From Bradyrhizobium sp. AT1 (GTDB lineage Bacteria; Pseudomonadota; Alphaproteobacteria; Rhizobiales; Xanthobacteraceae), in contig NZ_JXDL01000001.1 in the NCBI RefSeq assembly GCF_001590795.1, forward strand, positions 1,207,844-1,248,740: DNA of 40,897 nucleotides, given 5' to 3'. The position numbers and the translations under genes are program-made. Positions 10,361 through 18,927 of this stretch are shown piece by piece. The notes under the pieces were generated by a model, which made no database searches, was not told where the DNA came from, and saw only the letters and a program-made list of their open reading frames with translations. Each line of letters starts with the position of its first letter. The stretch's first letter is position 1.

Positions 10361-11713
10361 TCACCCGAACAGGGTGTCCGCCAGCAGCTTCACGTTCAAA
10401 ACCACGATCACGCCCGCCACGATCCAGGCGATGGCGGCGACGTAGGCGGGAATCGCGAACTGACCCATCTTGCGGCGGTCGGAGACGAAGCGGACCAGCG
10501 GAATGACCGCGAAGGGCAGTTGCATCGACAGCACGACCTGGCTGAACACCAGCAGATCTGCCGTGCCGCGCTCGCCATAGATCGCGGTGACGACGATCAC
10601 GGGAATGATGGCGATGCCGCGCGTGAGCAGGCGGCGCGCCCAGCTCGGCAGGCGCAGGTCGAGAAAGCCCTCCATGACGATCTGGCCGGCGAGCGTCGCC
10701 GTCACCGTCGAGTTGAGGCCCGAGGCGAGCAGCGCCACCGCGAACAGCGTCGAGGCGATGCCGAGACCCAGCAGCGGCGACAACAGCTCGAACGCCTGCC
10801 CGATCTCGGCGACGTCAGAGTGCCCGCTCTTGTGGAACGTCGCGGCGGCAACCACGAGGATCGCGGCATTGATGAACAGCGCCAGCATCAGGGCGATGGT
10901 CGAGTCCGTCGTCGCCCATTTGATCGCCTCGCGGCGGCCGGTGTCGTTGCGCTCATAGGCACGCGTCTGCACGATCGAGGAGTGCAGATAGAGATTATGC
11001 GGCATCACGGTCGCGCCGATGATGCCGATGGCGATGTAGAGCATTTCGGGGTTGGTGAAGATCTCGCTCTTCGGCATGAAGCCGCGCAGGACGTCCGCGA
11101 CCGGCGGCGCCGCGGCCACGATCTGGACCGCGAAGCACACCGCGATCACGGCGAGCAGCGCCATGACGAAGGCTTCGAGGAAACGAAAACCGCGGTTCAT
11201 CAGGATCAGAAGCAGAAAGGCGTCGAGCGCCGCGAGCAGCGCGCCGCCGATCAGGGGAATGCCGAACAGGAGCTTGAGCGCGATCGCGGTGCCGATGACC
11301 TCGGCGAGATCGCAGGCAATGATCGCGGCCTCGCAGGCCAGCCACAGCAGGAAGTTCACCGCCGGCGAATAAGTGGCGCGGCAGGCCTGCGCGAGATCGC
11401 GGTCGGTGACGATGCCGAGCCGTGCCGCCAGCGACTGCAGCAGGATCGCCATCAGGTTCGAAAGCAGGATAACGGACAGCAGCGTGTAGCCGAACTTCGA
11501 TCCGCCCGCGAGGTCGGTCGCCCAATTGCCGGGGTCCATGTACCCGACGGAGACGAGATAGCCCGGGCCGACAAAGGCGAGCAGCCGCCGCGACCAGTGG
11601 CCCGCGATCGGGATCGCGACGGTGGCATTGACCTCGGCGAGGCTCTTGGTGGTGGGCGCATCCGCGCGCCAGCCAGAGGTGTCGGGAGCTAGGTGGGGTG
11701 ATCGGGCATCCAT
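10361..11713 (-). CDS. mntH: Manganese/divalent-metal Nramp transporter MntH
   Basis: A 450-residue proton-coupled Mn(II) importer with about 11 membrane helices. The first helix carries the metal-binding DPGN motif in [17 protein letters not shown], and helix 6 carries the second metal motif in [10 protein letters not shown]. The start at 11713 (MDARSPH) is chosen over an in-frame start at 11764, because the extra 17 codons would cover a promoter-like sequence with three regulatory hexamers. No ribosome-binding site precedes 11713; the predicted transcription start coincides with the ATG. Mn-responsive control of mntH by the Fur/Mur protein is known in Bradyrhizobium. Confidence 0.95.
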   Translation of the reverse strand: MDARSPHLAPDTSGWRADAPTTKSLAEVNATVAIPIAGHWSRRLLAFVGPGYLVSVGYMDPGNWATDLAGGSKFGYTLLSVILLSNLMAILLQSLAARLGIVTDRDLAQACRATYSPAVNFLLWLACEAAIIACDLAEVIGTAIALKLLFGIPLIGGALLAALDAFLLLILMNRGFRFLEAFVMALLAVIAVCFAVQIVAAAPPVADVLRGFMPKSEIFTNPEMLYIAIGIIGATVMPHNLYLHSSIVQTRAYERNDTGRREAIKWATTDSTIALMLALFINAAILVVAAATFHKSGHSDVAEIGQAFELLSPLLGLGIASTLFAVALLASGLNSTVTATLAGQIVMEGFLDLRLPSWARRLLTRGIAIIPVIVVTAIYGERGTADLLVFSQVVLSMQLPFAVIPLVRFVSDRRKMGQFAIPAYVAAIAWIVAGVIVVLNVKLLADTLFG

Positions 11714-11719
11714 GGAGCG

Positions 11720-11765
11720 ACAATACCCAACTTCGTTCTTATTGCAACTCATTTGCAACTGCATC
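11720..11765 (-). promoter_or_regulatory. mntH promoter with Fur/Mur-like hexamers
   Basis: Read on the minus strand: TTGCAA (11742-11747), a 16-base spacer, TATTGT (11720-11725), then six bases to the ATG at 11713. On the plus strand three related hexamers lie at 11743-11748 (TGCAAC), 11754-11759 (TGCAAC) and 11760-11765 (TGCATC); the first covers the -35 box. Bradyrhizobium Fur is reported to use TGCATC-like direct repeats, so repression by metal-loaded Fur/Mur fits. The promoter and operator calls are sequence-based predictions. Confidence 0.55.
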
Positions 11766-11880
11766 TAGCGGCACGGGTTCCCGCACCGGCCGTTATTCGC
11801 CGCCCTGTCGGAAAGCGGGTGGGTTTGGCGGGCCTTGGAGCCGGATACTGGCGCCAACCCGACTTTGCAGGAAATGAGCC

Positions 11881-13128
11881 ATGTCAAACCCGCCCCGCCT
11901 CCCCGACACCTTTAGCCGCCTCGCCTGGTCCAACCTTGCAGCGCAGTCGGCCGAACAGATCGCATTGGCCGCGGCCCCCATCGTCGCCGTGCTGACGCTC
12001 GGGGTCGCGGAAGGCCAGACCGGCCTGTTGCAGACCGCGCTGACCCTGCCCTTCGTGCTGTTCGCAATTCCGGCCGGCCTGCTCGCCGACCGCATCTCGC
12101 GCCGCTCGCTGATGGCGGGAGCCGAGGCGCTGCGGGCGGTGGCGCTCGCGACAATCGTGCTGCTGCTCGCGCTCGGCGCGCTCAATCTGCCGCTGCTGGC
12201 GCTGCTCGGCTTCGCGGCCGTGTGCGGCACCGTGGTCTACAGCGTGGCCGCGCCGGCGCTGGTGCCCTCGCTGGTGAGCTCGGAGCTCCTGCCGGCGGCG
12301 AATGCCCGGATCGAGCTTGCCCGCACCATCGCCTTTGCCAGCGGGCCTGCGCTCGGCGGCGCGCTGGTGGGCTGGTGGGGCGCGAGCCCGGCCTTCGGCT
12401 TCGCCGCGGCGCTCTCGGCGATTGCGGTGGTGCTGCTATCAGGCATCTACGAGCCCGCCCGCGCGCCCTCGCCGCGCCGTCATCCGTTCCAGGACATCCG
12501 CGAGGGCGCGGCGTTCGTATTCCATCATCCGCTGCTGCGGCCGGTGTTCATCACCCAGTTCATCTTCAACACCGGCTGGTTCCTGCAGATCGCCGTGTTC
12601 GTGCCCTACGCGGTGCGCCATCTCGGCCTCACCGCCGCTGGCGTCGGCACCGTGCTCACGATGTACGGCGTCGGCATGGTGATCGGCGCGCTGTTCGCCA
12701 CCCGCGTGATGCAGCGCATCGCCTTCGGCACGGTGGTCGGTCTCGGCCCGGTCACAGGTTTCGTTGCTGCTGTGGTGATGGCGCTGACGGTGCTGGTCCC
12801 CTCGCCCTGGCTAGCGGCCCTGAGTTTCTTCCTGCTCGGCGTCGGGCCGATCCTGTGGGTGATCTCGACGACGACGCTGCGCCAGTCGGTGACGCCGCCC
12901 CGCCTGCTCGGCCGCGTCTCCGCCATCAACATCATGAGCTACGGCGCCCGCCCGCTCGGCTCTGCGCTGGGCGCGATCGTCGGCGGGCTCTGGAGCGCGG
13001 AAGCGTGCCTCTATCTGGCGGCCGCCGTGTTTGGCGTGCAGGCGCTGGTGATCTGGCTGTCACCGGCGGTGGCGCTGGACCGGCAGCCGGAGATGGTGGG
13101 GGAAGACGTCGCGGCTGCGCGGTGCTAG
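11881..13128 (+). CDS. MFS transporter, EntS/DHA3-like
   Basis: A 415-residue major-facilitator protein with about 12 membrane helices. The loop between helices 2 and 3 has the MFS motif GLLADRISRRSLM (about residues 62-74), and the second half contains RVSAINIMSYGARPLG, typical of the EntS/MdtG-like drug and siderophore exporters (MFS_3). Substrate cannot be told from sequence. It is divergent from mntH with 167 bases between the starts, so it might share regulation with it, but no shared site is visible. It converges on the cyclase gene downstream. The start ATG at 11881 gives the expected short cytoplasmic N-terminus. Confidence 0.88.
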   Translation: MSNPPRLPDTFSRLAWSNLAAQSAEQIALAAAPIVAVLTLGVAEGQTGLLQTALTLPFVLFAIPAGLLADRISRRSLMAGAEALRAVALATIVLLLALGALNLPLLALLGFAAVCGTVVYSVAAPALVPSLVSSELLPAANARIELARTIAFASGPALGGALVGWWGASPAFGFAAALSAIAVVLLSGIYEPARAPSPRRHPFQDIREGAAFVFHHPLLRPVFITQFIFNTGWFLQIAVFVPYAVRHLGLTAAGVGTVLTMYGVGMVIGALFATRVMQRIAFGTVVGLGPVTGFVAAVVMALTVLVPSPWLAALSFFLLGVGPILWVISTTTLRQSVTPPRLLGRVSAINIMSYGARPLGSALGAIVGGLWSAEACLYLAAAVFGVQALVIWLSPAVALDRQPEMVGEDVAAARC

Positions 13129-13233
13129 ACGCACCGTCATTGCAAGCGCAGCTGCAGCGCAGCGCTGAAGGACGCTGCACTGGGTCCGGGGCACGAAAAG
13201 CAGCGCGACCCCCACACGGTTAAGCAGCAGAGC

Positions 13234-14493
13234 CTACCCCGCCAGATATCGCTCGTAGCTGCCCGTCACCGGCTCGCTGGCGTCGACATCGGGGTCGAGC
13301 GTGTAGAGATCCTGCGCGCGGCCGATGCCGCGTAGCGCATAGCGGCCGGTGGAGACGAGATAGCGGCGCCCGGCAGCATCGAGGCCCTTGTAGAACTCCG
13401 CCGATGCCAGCAGCTCGCGGTCGACCGAGCGGCTCATCGAGGCGATGCGGCTGACCTCGTTGACGGTCGGGCCGACCACGGTGAAGTCGAGCCGGTCCTC
13501 GCTGCCGATATTGCCGTAAAAGACCTGACCGACATGCAGGCCGATATAGGCCGAGGTGGTGGGACGGCCGTCGGCCTCGCGCCGCTTGTTCAGCGCCGCG
13601 ACGTTCTTGCGGAACAGGTGCTCGGCCCGCAGCGCGGCGCGGCGCGCGTCCGCCATGTCCTCGCCCCAGAACATCGCCAGCACGCCGTCGCCGATCAGCT
13701 TGAGCACGTCGCCGCCGGCATCGTGGATGGCGTCGATCACGGCCTGCGCGTAATCGTTGAGGAACGGGATGATCTCGTCGGGGCCGATGCTCTCGCTGAT
13801 CCCGGTCGAGCCGCGCAAATCCGAATACCACAGCACGGCATTGATGCGTTCGGTGACGCCGCGCGAGATGCGCCCGCGCAGCACCTGCTCGGAGGCGTCG
13901 CGGCCGAGATAGACCCGGCCGAGCGTGCGCACGATGTCGACCTGCTGCGCCGATTTGATCGCGAGCCCCAGCACCGGCACGAGATCGCGCAGCGCTTCCA
14001 GCTCGGCTTCGCTGAAGCCGCTGTCGCGCCGCGTGGTCCAGCAGGAATACAGGCAGTCCATCAGGCCGAGCGCGCCGTTCTCGCCGAAGCGATGCACGAA
14101 GGCGAGGTAATGCTTGTGGCCCTTCTCGGCGAGCTCGCCGATCTGCGAGAAATCCATCGACGGCGCGTCGGCGAGATCGATCACCATCTCGTCGTCGCCA
14201 TTCTCGAGCATGTGGAAGAACACCGAGCGGCGCCAGCTCTTGGCGGCATCGCCGTCGGCGGTCGAGCCGTATTCGAACGCGTCGCTCTCGTTGCTGGCCC
14301 GGTCGCTCCAGCGGAAGCCGCGGCCCTCGTAGATCGGATGCAGCGTGTCGATCACGACGAGCCCGCGCGACAGCTCCAGCCCTTCGGCGCAGCAGCGCTC
14401 GCAGAAGCCACGGAGCAGTTCGTTTTCGGGGAGGCCCGTGAGCCCCTGGCCGGTGAGCCAGTTCATCAGCGCAAGGCGCGAGGTCAATTGCAT
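13234..14493 (-). CDS. Class III adenylate/guanylate cyclase
   Basis: A 419-residue soluble protein. Residues 1-200 form a long N-terminal region without membrane segments and without a domain I can name. The catalytic domain (about 215-400) has metal aspartates D225 (WYSDLRGST) and D269 (LIGDGVLAMFW), the substrate pair K265 and D336, and the transition-state pair N345 and R349 (VGPTVNEVSRIAS). The Lys/Asp pair indicates ATP, so cAMP is the likely product, and all key residues are present. The start at 14493 is chosen; a longer overlapping reading in another frame is a shadow. It is flanked by convergent and divergent MFS genes and appears monocistronic. Confidence 0.92.
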   Translation of the reverse strand: MQLTSRLALMNWLTGQGLTGLPENELLRGFCERCCAEGLELSRGLVVIDTLHPIYEGRGFRWSDRASNESDAFEYGSTADGDAAKSWRRSVFFHMLENGDDEMVIDLADAPSMDFSQIGELAEKGHKHYLAFVHRFGENGALGLMDCLYSCWTTRRDSGFSEAELEALRDLVPVLGLAIKSAQQVDIVRTLGRVYLGRDASEQVLRGRISRGVTERINAVLWYSDLRGSTGISESIGPDEIIPFLNDYAQAVIDAIHDAGGDVLKLIGDGVLAMFWGEDMADARRAALRAEHLFRKNVAALNKRREADGRPTTSAYIGLHVGQVFYGNIGSEDRLDFTVVGPTVNEVSRIASMSRSVDRELLASAEFYKGLDAAGRRYLVSTGRYALRGIGRAQDLYTLDPDVDASEPVTGSYERYLAG

Positions 14494-14656
14494 GCGCCAT
14501 TATGGCGTGCATTCGTGACGAGCGGAAGGCCACGCGCGCGTCATGCAAACGAGGCTCCCGCCCGCAGCAGGTCGAATATGCCGCAGCCGCTGTTGACGCG
14601 CTGTCATGCCGGCTGCAAATGGAACCGATGACACCGCCGACCCGATATTCAGGACT

Positions 14657-15814
14657 ATGAGCCAGCGCCAGCTTCCGATCATCCTGGCGCTCGGCACCAC
14701 GCAGACGCTGGCCTGGGCTTCGAGCTATTATCTGCCCGCGCTGATCGCCGATCCCATGGCGCGCGACCTCGGCGTCTCCTCCAACTGGATCTTTGGCGCG
14801 TTCTCGGCTTCGCTGGTGATCTCGGCAATGCTTGGGCCCCGCATCGGGCGGCAGATCGATCTCGTCGGCGGCCGGCAGGTGCTGTCAGCCTCCAATCTGA
14901 CCATCGCCGCCGGCCTCGCGCTGCTTGGCTTCGCGCATTCCGTCCCGGTGATGGTGTTCGCCTGGCTCGTGCTCGGCATCGGCATGGCGCTGGGTCTCTA
15001 TGACGCCGCCTTCGCCGCGCTGGGGCGCATCTACGGCACCGAGGCGCGCCGGCCCATCACCGGCATCACGCTGATGGCGGGGTTTGCCTCCACCGTCGGC
15101 TGGCCGCTCACCGCCTGGGGCCTTGCCCATATCGGCTGGCGCGAGACCTGCTTTGCCTGGGCAGCCGCCAACATCCTGATCGGCCTGCCGCTCAACTTCT
15201 TCATGCTGCCGGCGATCAAGGGCGCGAGGCAGGCGGCGGCGACGGCCGAGAAGCCGCATCTGCCGCTCGACCGCACCATGGTCCTGCTCGCCTTCATCTT
15301 CGCGGCGGTCTGGACCGTCACCGGCGCCATGGCCGCGCATTTCCCCCGGATCCTGGAGACGACAGGCGCAACGCCGGCCGAAGCCATCGCGGCCGGCGCC
15401 TTGATCGGCCCGGCGCAAGTCGGTGCGCGCATGTTGGAGGCCGGCTTCCTCAGCCGCTTCCATCCCTTGTGGTCGACCCGGCTTGCCTGCCTCACCCACC
15501 CGATCGGCGCGGTGATCGTGGCGATCTTCGGCGGCGCCGCGGCGAGCGCGTTCGCGCTGTTCCACGGCTCGGGCAACGGCATTTTGACGATCGCGCGCGG
15601 CACGCTGCCGCTGTCGATCTTCGGCCCGAAGGATTTCGGCTACCGTCTCGGCATCATCGGCGCCCCCGCGCGGATGGCGCAGGCGGTGGCGCCGCTGGCC
15701 TTCGGCTTGCTCATCGACGTGATGGGCGCCAAAGTGCTGATCGTCTCCTCCGCGCTCAGCCTGTCGGCGCTGGCCGCGCTGTTCCTGGTCCGCACGAGCG
15801 TCCGGCCCGATTGA
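14657..15814 (+). CDS. MFS transporter
   Basis: A 385-residue major-facilitator permease with about 12 helices. It starts with SQRQLPIILALGTTQTLAWA and has a helix 2-3 loop GPRIGRQIDLVGGRQVL (about residues 58-74). The second half begins near residue 205 after a cytoplasmic loop ending EKPHLPLD. Substrate is unknown; the family resembles oxalate/formate-type or drug-type MFS proteins but I cannot place it. An upstream in-frame ATG at 14606 would add 17 polar residues; ATG at 14657 with AGGA close by fits the family better. It is divergent from the cyclase. Confidence 0.85.
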   Translation: MSQRQLPIILALGTTQTLAWASSYYLPALIADPMARDLGVSSNWIFGAFSASLVISAMLGPRIGRQIDLVGGRQVLSASNLTIAAGLALLGFAHSVPVMVFAWLVLGIGMALGLYDAAFAALGRIYGTEARRPITGITLMAGFASTVGWPLTAWGLAHIGWRETCFAWAAANILIGLPLNFFMLPAIKGARQAAATAEKPHLPLDRTMVLLAFIFAAVWTVTGAMAAHFPRILETTGATPAEAIAAGALIGPAQVGARMLEAGFLSRFHPLWSTRLACLTHPIGAVIVAIFGGAAASAFALFHGSGNGILTIARGTLPLSIFGPKDFGYRLGIIGAPARMAQAVAPLAFGLLIDVMGAKVLIVSSALSLSALAALFLVRTSVRPD

Positions 15815-15845
15815 CCGCGCAACAGCTTTCGCGCACAAGCGGGCC

Positions 15846-16037
15846 ATGAGCCAAGACAACAGCCCGCCCCGCACATTCAAGGGACTCCTGCGCTGGGCGA
15901 CCACGCCGCCGCAGGCCTGGGGCGTCTATCTCCTCGCCATCATCCTGGTGTGGCTGGTCTCGTTCTACGCCGGCACGCTGAAGCCGAAGAAGACGCCGGA
16001 GGCGAGCCCGCCGGCGGCGAGCGCGCCGAAAGGCTGA
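15846..16037 (+). CDS. Small single-pass membrane protein, 63 aa
   Basis: A short protein with a cytoplasmic N-terminus (TFKGLLRWATTPPQAWG), one strong membrane helix (VYLLAIILVWLVSFYAG, about residues 27-43) and a polar Lys/Pro/Ala tail. It begins 31 bases after the MFS gene on the same strand, so it may be co-transcribed and could assist that transporter; this is inference. An AAGCGGG lies upstream of the ATG. No named family is recognised. The gene converges with the hydrolase gene, leaving 8 bases between stops. Confidence 0.7.
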   Translation: MSQDNSPPRTFKGLLRWATTPPQAWGVYLLAIILVWLVSFYAGTLKPKKTPEASPPAASAPKG

Positions 16038-16045
16038 TCCGATCT

Positions 16046-16870
16046 TCAGTCGTAAAACTCCGGCGCCAGCTTCTGGCTGTCGCGCTGGGCCTTGTCGTGG
16101 TTGATCCAGAGCTGCGCCTTCTCCCTGGCGAGCGTGTCGGCGATCTTCTGCATCGAGGCCGTGGTCTGGTCCTTGTCGACGTTCATGCCGGGCACCCGGC
16201 GATTGTCCCAGTTGTCCTTGAAGTGCACGGCATCGCCTGACAGCACCACCGCGCCGGTCTTGGGCAATTTCACCAGCAGCGACTGGTGTCCCGGCGTGTG
16301 GCCGGGCGTCGACAGGATCGTGACGCTGCCGTCGCCGAACACGTCCTTGTCCCCGGCGAGCTGCTCGACCGGATGCGATGGCTTGAACCGCGGCGTGTTG
16401 TTGGCACCGGGCCAGTCATATTCGGCCTTCTGCACGTAGAGCATCGACTGCGGGAACAGCTCGACATTGCCGGTGTGGTCCGGATGCGTGTGCGAGACGG
16501 CCATCGCCTTGACGTCATCAGGCTTAAGGCCGAGCTGCTCGAGCTGCGCCTGCAACGTCTTCGGCCGCCGCCAGGTCACGGCCTTGGGATCGGCGGGCAC
16601 CAGACCATTCGGCATCGCGGCGACGGCATCGGCGATGCCGGTGTCCCACAGGAACCAGCCCTTGGCGTGCTTGATCAAATAGCAGCTGTCGACGAAGTCC
16701 ATGGTCTTGCCTTCGTTCAAGCCGGGGGTCCAACGCGAGATATCGCCCGCGGTGCCTTCGCCGCAATTGAGGACATAGAGCCTTTCGACGCCGGTCGATT
16801 GCGCGAGCGCCATGGGGCCGGACAGAGCGAATGCAGCGATGGCGAGCGCGAACGTGGTCCTGGACATCAT
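16046..16870 (-). CDS. Secreted metallo-beta-lactamase-fold hydrolase, AHL-lactonase-like
   Basis: A 274-residue protein. Residues 1-23 form a signal peptide with an ALA-Q cleavage site, so it should act in the periplasm. The zinc-binding HxHxDH motif is HTHPDH (about residues 128-133), with later ligands in TPGHTPGH, LSGDAVH and INHDKAQ. The arrangement resembles the N-acyl-homoserine lactonase family, but many members hydrolyse other esters or lactones, so activity is open. The start has two ATG codons after GGGAGGAACA. The gene stands alone, 85 bases after dmeF on the same strand. Confidence 0.85.
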   Translation of the reverse strand: MMSRTTFALAIAAFALSGPMALAQSTGVERLYVLNCGEGTAGDISRWTPGLNEGKTMDFVDSCYLIKHAKGWFLWDTGIADAVAAMPNGLVPADPKAVTWRRPKTLQAQLEQLGLKPDDVKAMAVSHTHPDHTGNVELFPQSMLYVQKAEYDWPGANNTPRFKPSHPVEQLAGDKDVFGDGSVTILSTPGHTPGHQSLLVKLPKTGAVVLSGDAVHFKDNWDNRRVPGMNVDKDQTTASMQKIADTLAREKAQLWINHDKAQRDSQKLAPEFYD

Positions 16871-16955
16871 TGTTCCTCCCTTGATCGTTTCTCCCTTGCA
16901 GCCATGCCGCTGCGAACGAGGATCAACCCCGGCCGCGCGGCCAAATTCCGCCCTG

Positions 16956-17912
16956 TCAATGCGGGCAGGTCTCGACCTCCACCGTGACGTGGCTGAGGCC
17001 CTTCAGCCCGGCGAGCCGCCGCTTGTAGACGGCCGGCTGCTTCGGCTTGTCCGACACCACCGAGAGCAGCACGGCACAATGGCCGGGGCCGACCTGCCAC
17101 AGATGCAGATCGGTGACGCGGTCCTCGCCAACCTCCATGCGCGCGCGGATCACCCGCTCCAGCTTCTCGTCGGCGCGCACGTCGAGCAGCACCGCGCCGG
17201 ACGACTTGACGAGGCCGAACGCCCAGCTGGCGATCACCGCGCTGCCGATCAGGCCGACGGCGGGATCGGCCCACACCCAGCCCGAAACCATGGCGACCGC
17301 GAGCGCGGCGATCGCCAGCACCGAAGTCGCGGCATCGGTCATGACATGGACATAGGCCGCGCGAAGATTGTTGTCGTGACGATGGTGGTGATGGCCATGG
17401 TGATCGTGGTCGTCATGTGCATGGCCGTGCTCATGACCGTGATGGTGATGATCATGGCTGTCGCGCAGCAGCCACGCGCTGGCGAGATTGACGCACAATC
17501 CGAGCGCGGCCACCAACATCGCCTCGCCATAGACGATCGGCACCGGATTGATCAGCCGCAGCACGCTTTCATAGGCGATCTCGATCGCGATCAGGCCCAG
17601 GATGATCGCGCTGGCGAAGGCCGCGAGATCGCCGAACTTGCCGGTGCCGAAGGTGAAATGCGCATTTCCCAGATGCCGCCGCGCGAAGCGGTAGGCAAAG
17701 GCGGCGATGCCCAACGCGGCCGCATGCGTGCCCATGTGCCAGCCGTCGGCGAGCAGCGCCATCGAGCCGAACAGCGAGCCGGCCACGATCTCGCCGACCA
17801 TCATGACCAGCGTCAGCACCACCACAAACCAGGTGCGCCGCTCGTTCTCGTCATGCTTCTCGCCCAGGAAGGCATGATCGTGGGTCCATTGTTCGATGGA
17901 ATGGGAATGCAT
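16956..17912 (-). CDS. dmeF: Cation diffusion facilitator DmeF (Co/Ni efflux)
   Basis: A 318-residue cation/proton antiporter with six membrane helices. The N-terminus SHSIEQWTHDHAFLG and the following NERRTW are typical of DmeF, which exports cobalt and nickel. Transport-site residues are visible in helix 2 (LLADGWHMGTHA, with D56 and H59) and helix 5 (HVMTDAATS). Between helices 4 and 5 lies a His/Asp-rich loop of about 30 residues that likely binds metal. A cytoplasmic C-terminal domain ends VTVEVETCPH. The start has GGAG seven bases upstream. No DmeR repressor gene is adjacent, unlike in some Rhizobium species. Confidence 0.93.
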   Translation of the reverse strand: MHSHSIEQWTHDHAFLGEKHDENERRTWFVVVLTLVMMVGEIVAGSLFGSMALLADGWHMGTHAAALGIAAFAYRFARRHLGNAHFTFGTGKFGDLAAFASAIILGLIAIEIAYESVLRLINPVPIVYGEAMLVAALGLCVNLASAWLLRDSHDHHHHGHEHGHAHDDHDHHGHHHHRHDNNLRAAYVHVMTDAATSVLAIAALAVAMVSGWVWADPAVGLIGSAVIASWAFGLVKSSGAVLLDVRADEKLERVIRARMEVGEDRVTDLHLWQVGPGHCAVLLSVVSDKPKQPAVYKRRLAGLKGLSHVTVEVETCPH

Positions 17913-17996
17913 CGAATTCTCCAGGAGATTCAGGTCTGTCGGGGTTCAGTATAGCCCGGCGGACCGCAATTTTCGAAGGCGCAATCGTCCGGCGGA

Positions 17997-18025
17997 TTGA
18001 CAGTGCTTCTTAGTTTCGCTGTAAT
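17997..18025 (+). promoter_or_regulatory. Sigma70-type promoter of the chrB-chrA operon
   Basis: A consensus -35 TTGACA at 17997-18002, an exact 17-base spacer, and -10 TGTAAT at 18020-18025. Transcription would start near 18032, giving a leader of about 77 bases before the ATG at 18109. This is the best-matching promoter I see in the window. Confidence 0.65.
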
Positions 18026-18108
18026 TGGCCCATGGGGATTTGAGCGATCTCCCCACGAGGCGACATGCCTAAGTATCGCGTCCCGTCTGATTCATGCGAG
18101 GACGCATC

Positions 18109-18927
18109 ATGCCTACGTTCACGACCATATCATCCGATAAATTGGCGCGCCTGATCGGCACGGCCAATACTCCTGTCCTGATCGACGTCCGTACCGAGGA
18201 GGATTTCGCCGCCGACCGGCGGTTGATTCCCGGCTCGATCAAGCTCAGCCACGAGACCGTCGCGGAATGGGGCGGCGCCCTTGCCGGTCGCCGCGCGGTC
18301 GTCTCTTGCCTGCGCGGCGCCAAGCTGGCGCAGGGCACGGCCGCCTGGCTGAGGCAGCTCGGCGCCGAAGCCGAAACCCTGGAAGATGGCTTCGAGGGCT
18401 GGAAAGCGGCCAAGCTGCCGCTGGTCGACGCCCGCAAGCTGCCGCCGCGCGATGCCAAGGGACGCACTGTCTGGGTGACGCGGGCGCGGCCCAAGGTCGA
18501 CCGCATCGCCTGCCCCTGGCTGATCCGCCGCTTCGTCGACCCGGGCGCGGTGTTCCTGTTCGTGGCGCCGTCCGAGGTGATCGCCGTCGGCGAGCGCTTC
18601 AATGCAGCGCCCTTCGACATCGAGAACGTGTTCTGGAGTCACCGCGGCGAGCTCTGCACCTTCGACGTGATGATCGAGGAGTTCGGCATCGCCACCCCGG
18701 CCCTGCTCCGGCTCGCGACGCTGGTGCGCGGCGCCGACACCGCGCGGCCGGACCTCGCGCCCGAGGCACCGGGCCTGCTCGCAGCCTCGCTCGGGCTGTC
18801 GCGGATGTATGACACCGACCTCGAACAGCTCGAGGCCGGCATGACGCTCTACGATGCCTTCTACCGCTGGTGCCGCGATGCGACGGCCGAGACCCACAAC
18901 TGGCCGACCAACAAGGTGAAGGCGTAA
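18109..18927 (+). CDS. Rhodanese-ChrB domain fusion, chromate resistance
   Basis: A 272-residue two-domain protein. Residues 1-110 form a rhodanese-like domain (VLIDVRTEEDF; active-site C67 in VSCLRGAKLAQG; DGFEGWKAA). Residues 120-272 match the ChrB C-terminal domain (VWVTRARPKVDRIACPWLIRRF, FDVMIEEFG). ChrB proteins accompany ChrA chromate efflux pumps as regulators or helpers; the N-terminal DNA-binding part of regulatory ChrB is replaced here by rhodanese. The start at 18109 follows GAGGACGCATC; an ATG at 18094 is weaker. The stop overlaps the chrA start as TAATG. Confidence 0.88.
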   Translation: MPTFTTISSDKLARLIGTANTPVLIDVRTEEDFAADRRLIPGSIKLSHETVAEWGGALAGRRAVVSCLRGAKLAQGTAAWLRQLGAEAETLEDGFEGWKAAKLPLVDARKLPPRDAKGRTVWVTRARPKVDRIACPWLIRRFVDPGAVFLFVAPSEVIAVGERFNAAPFDIENVFWSHRGELCTFDVMIEEFGIATPALLRLATLVRGADTARPDLAPEAPGLLAASLGLSRMYDTDLEQLEAGMTLYDAFYRWCRDATAETHNWPTNKVKA

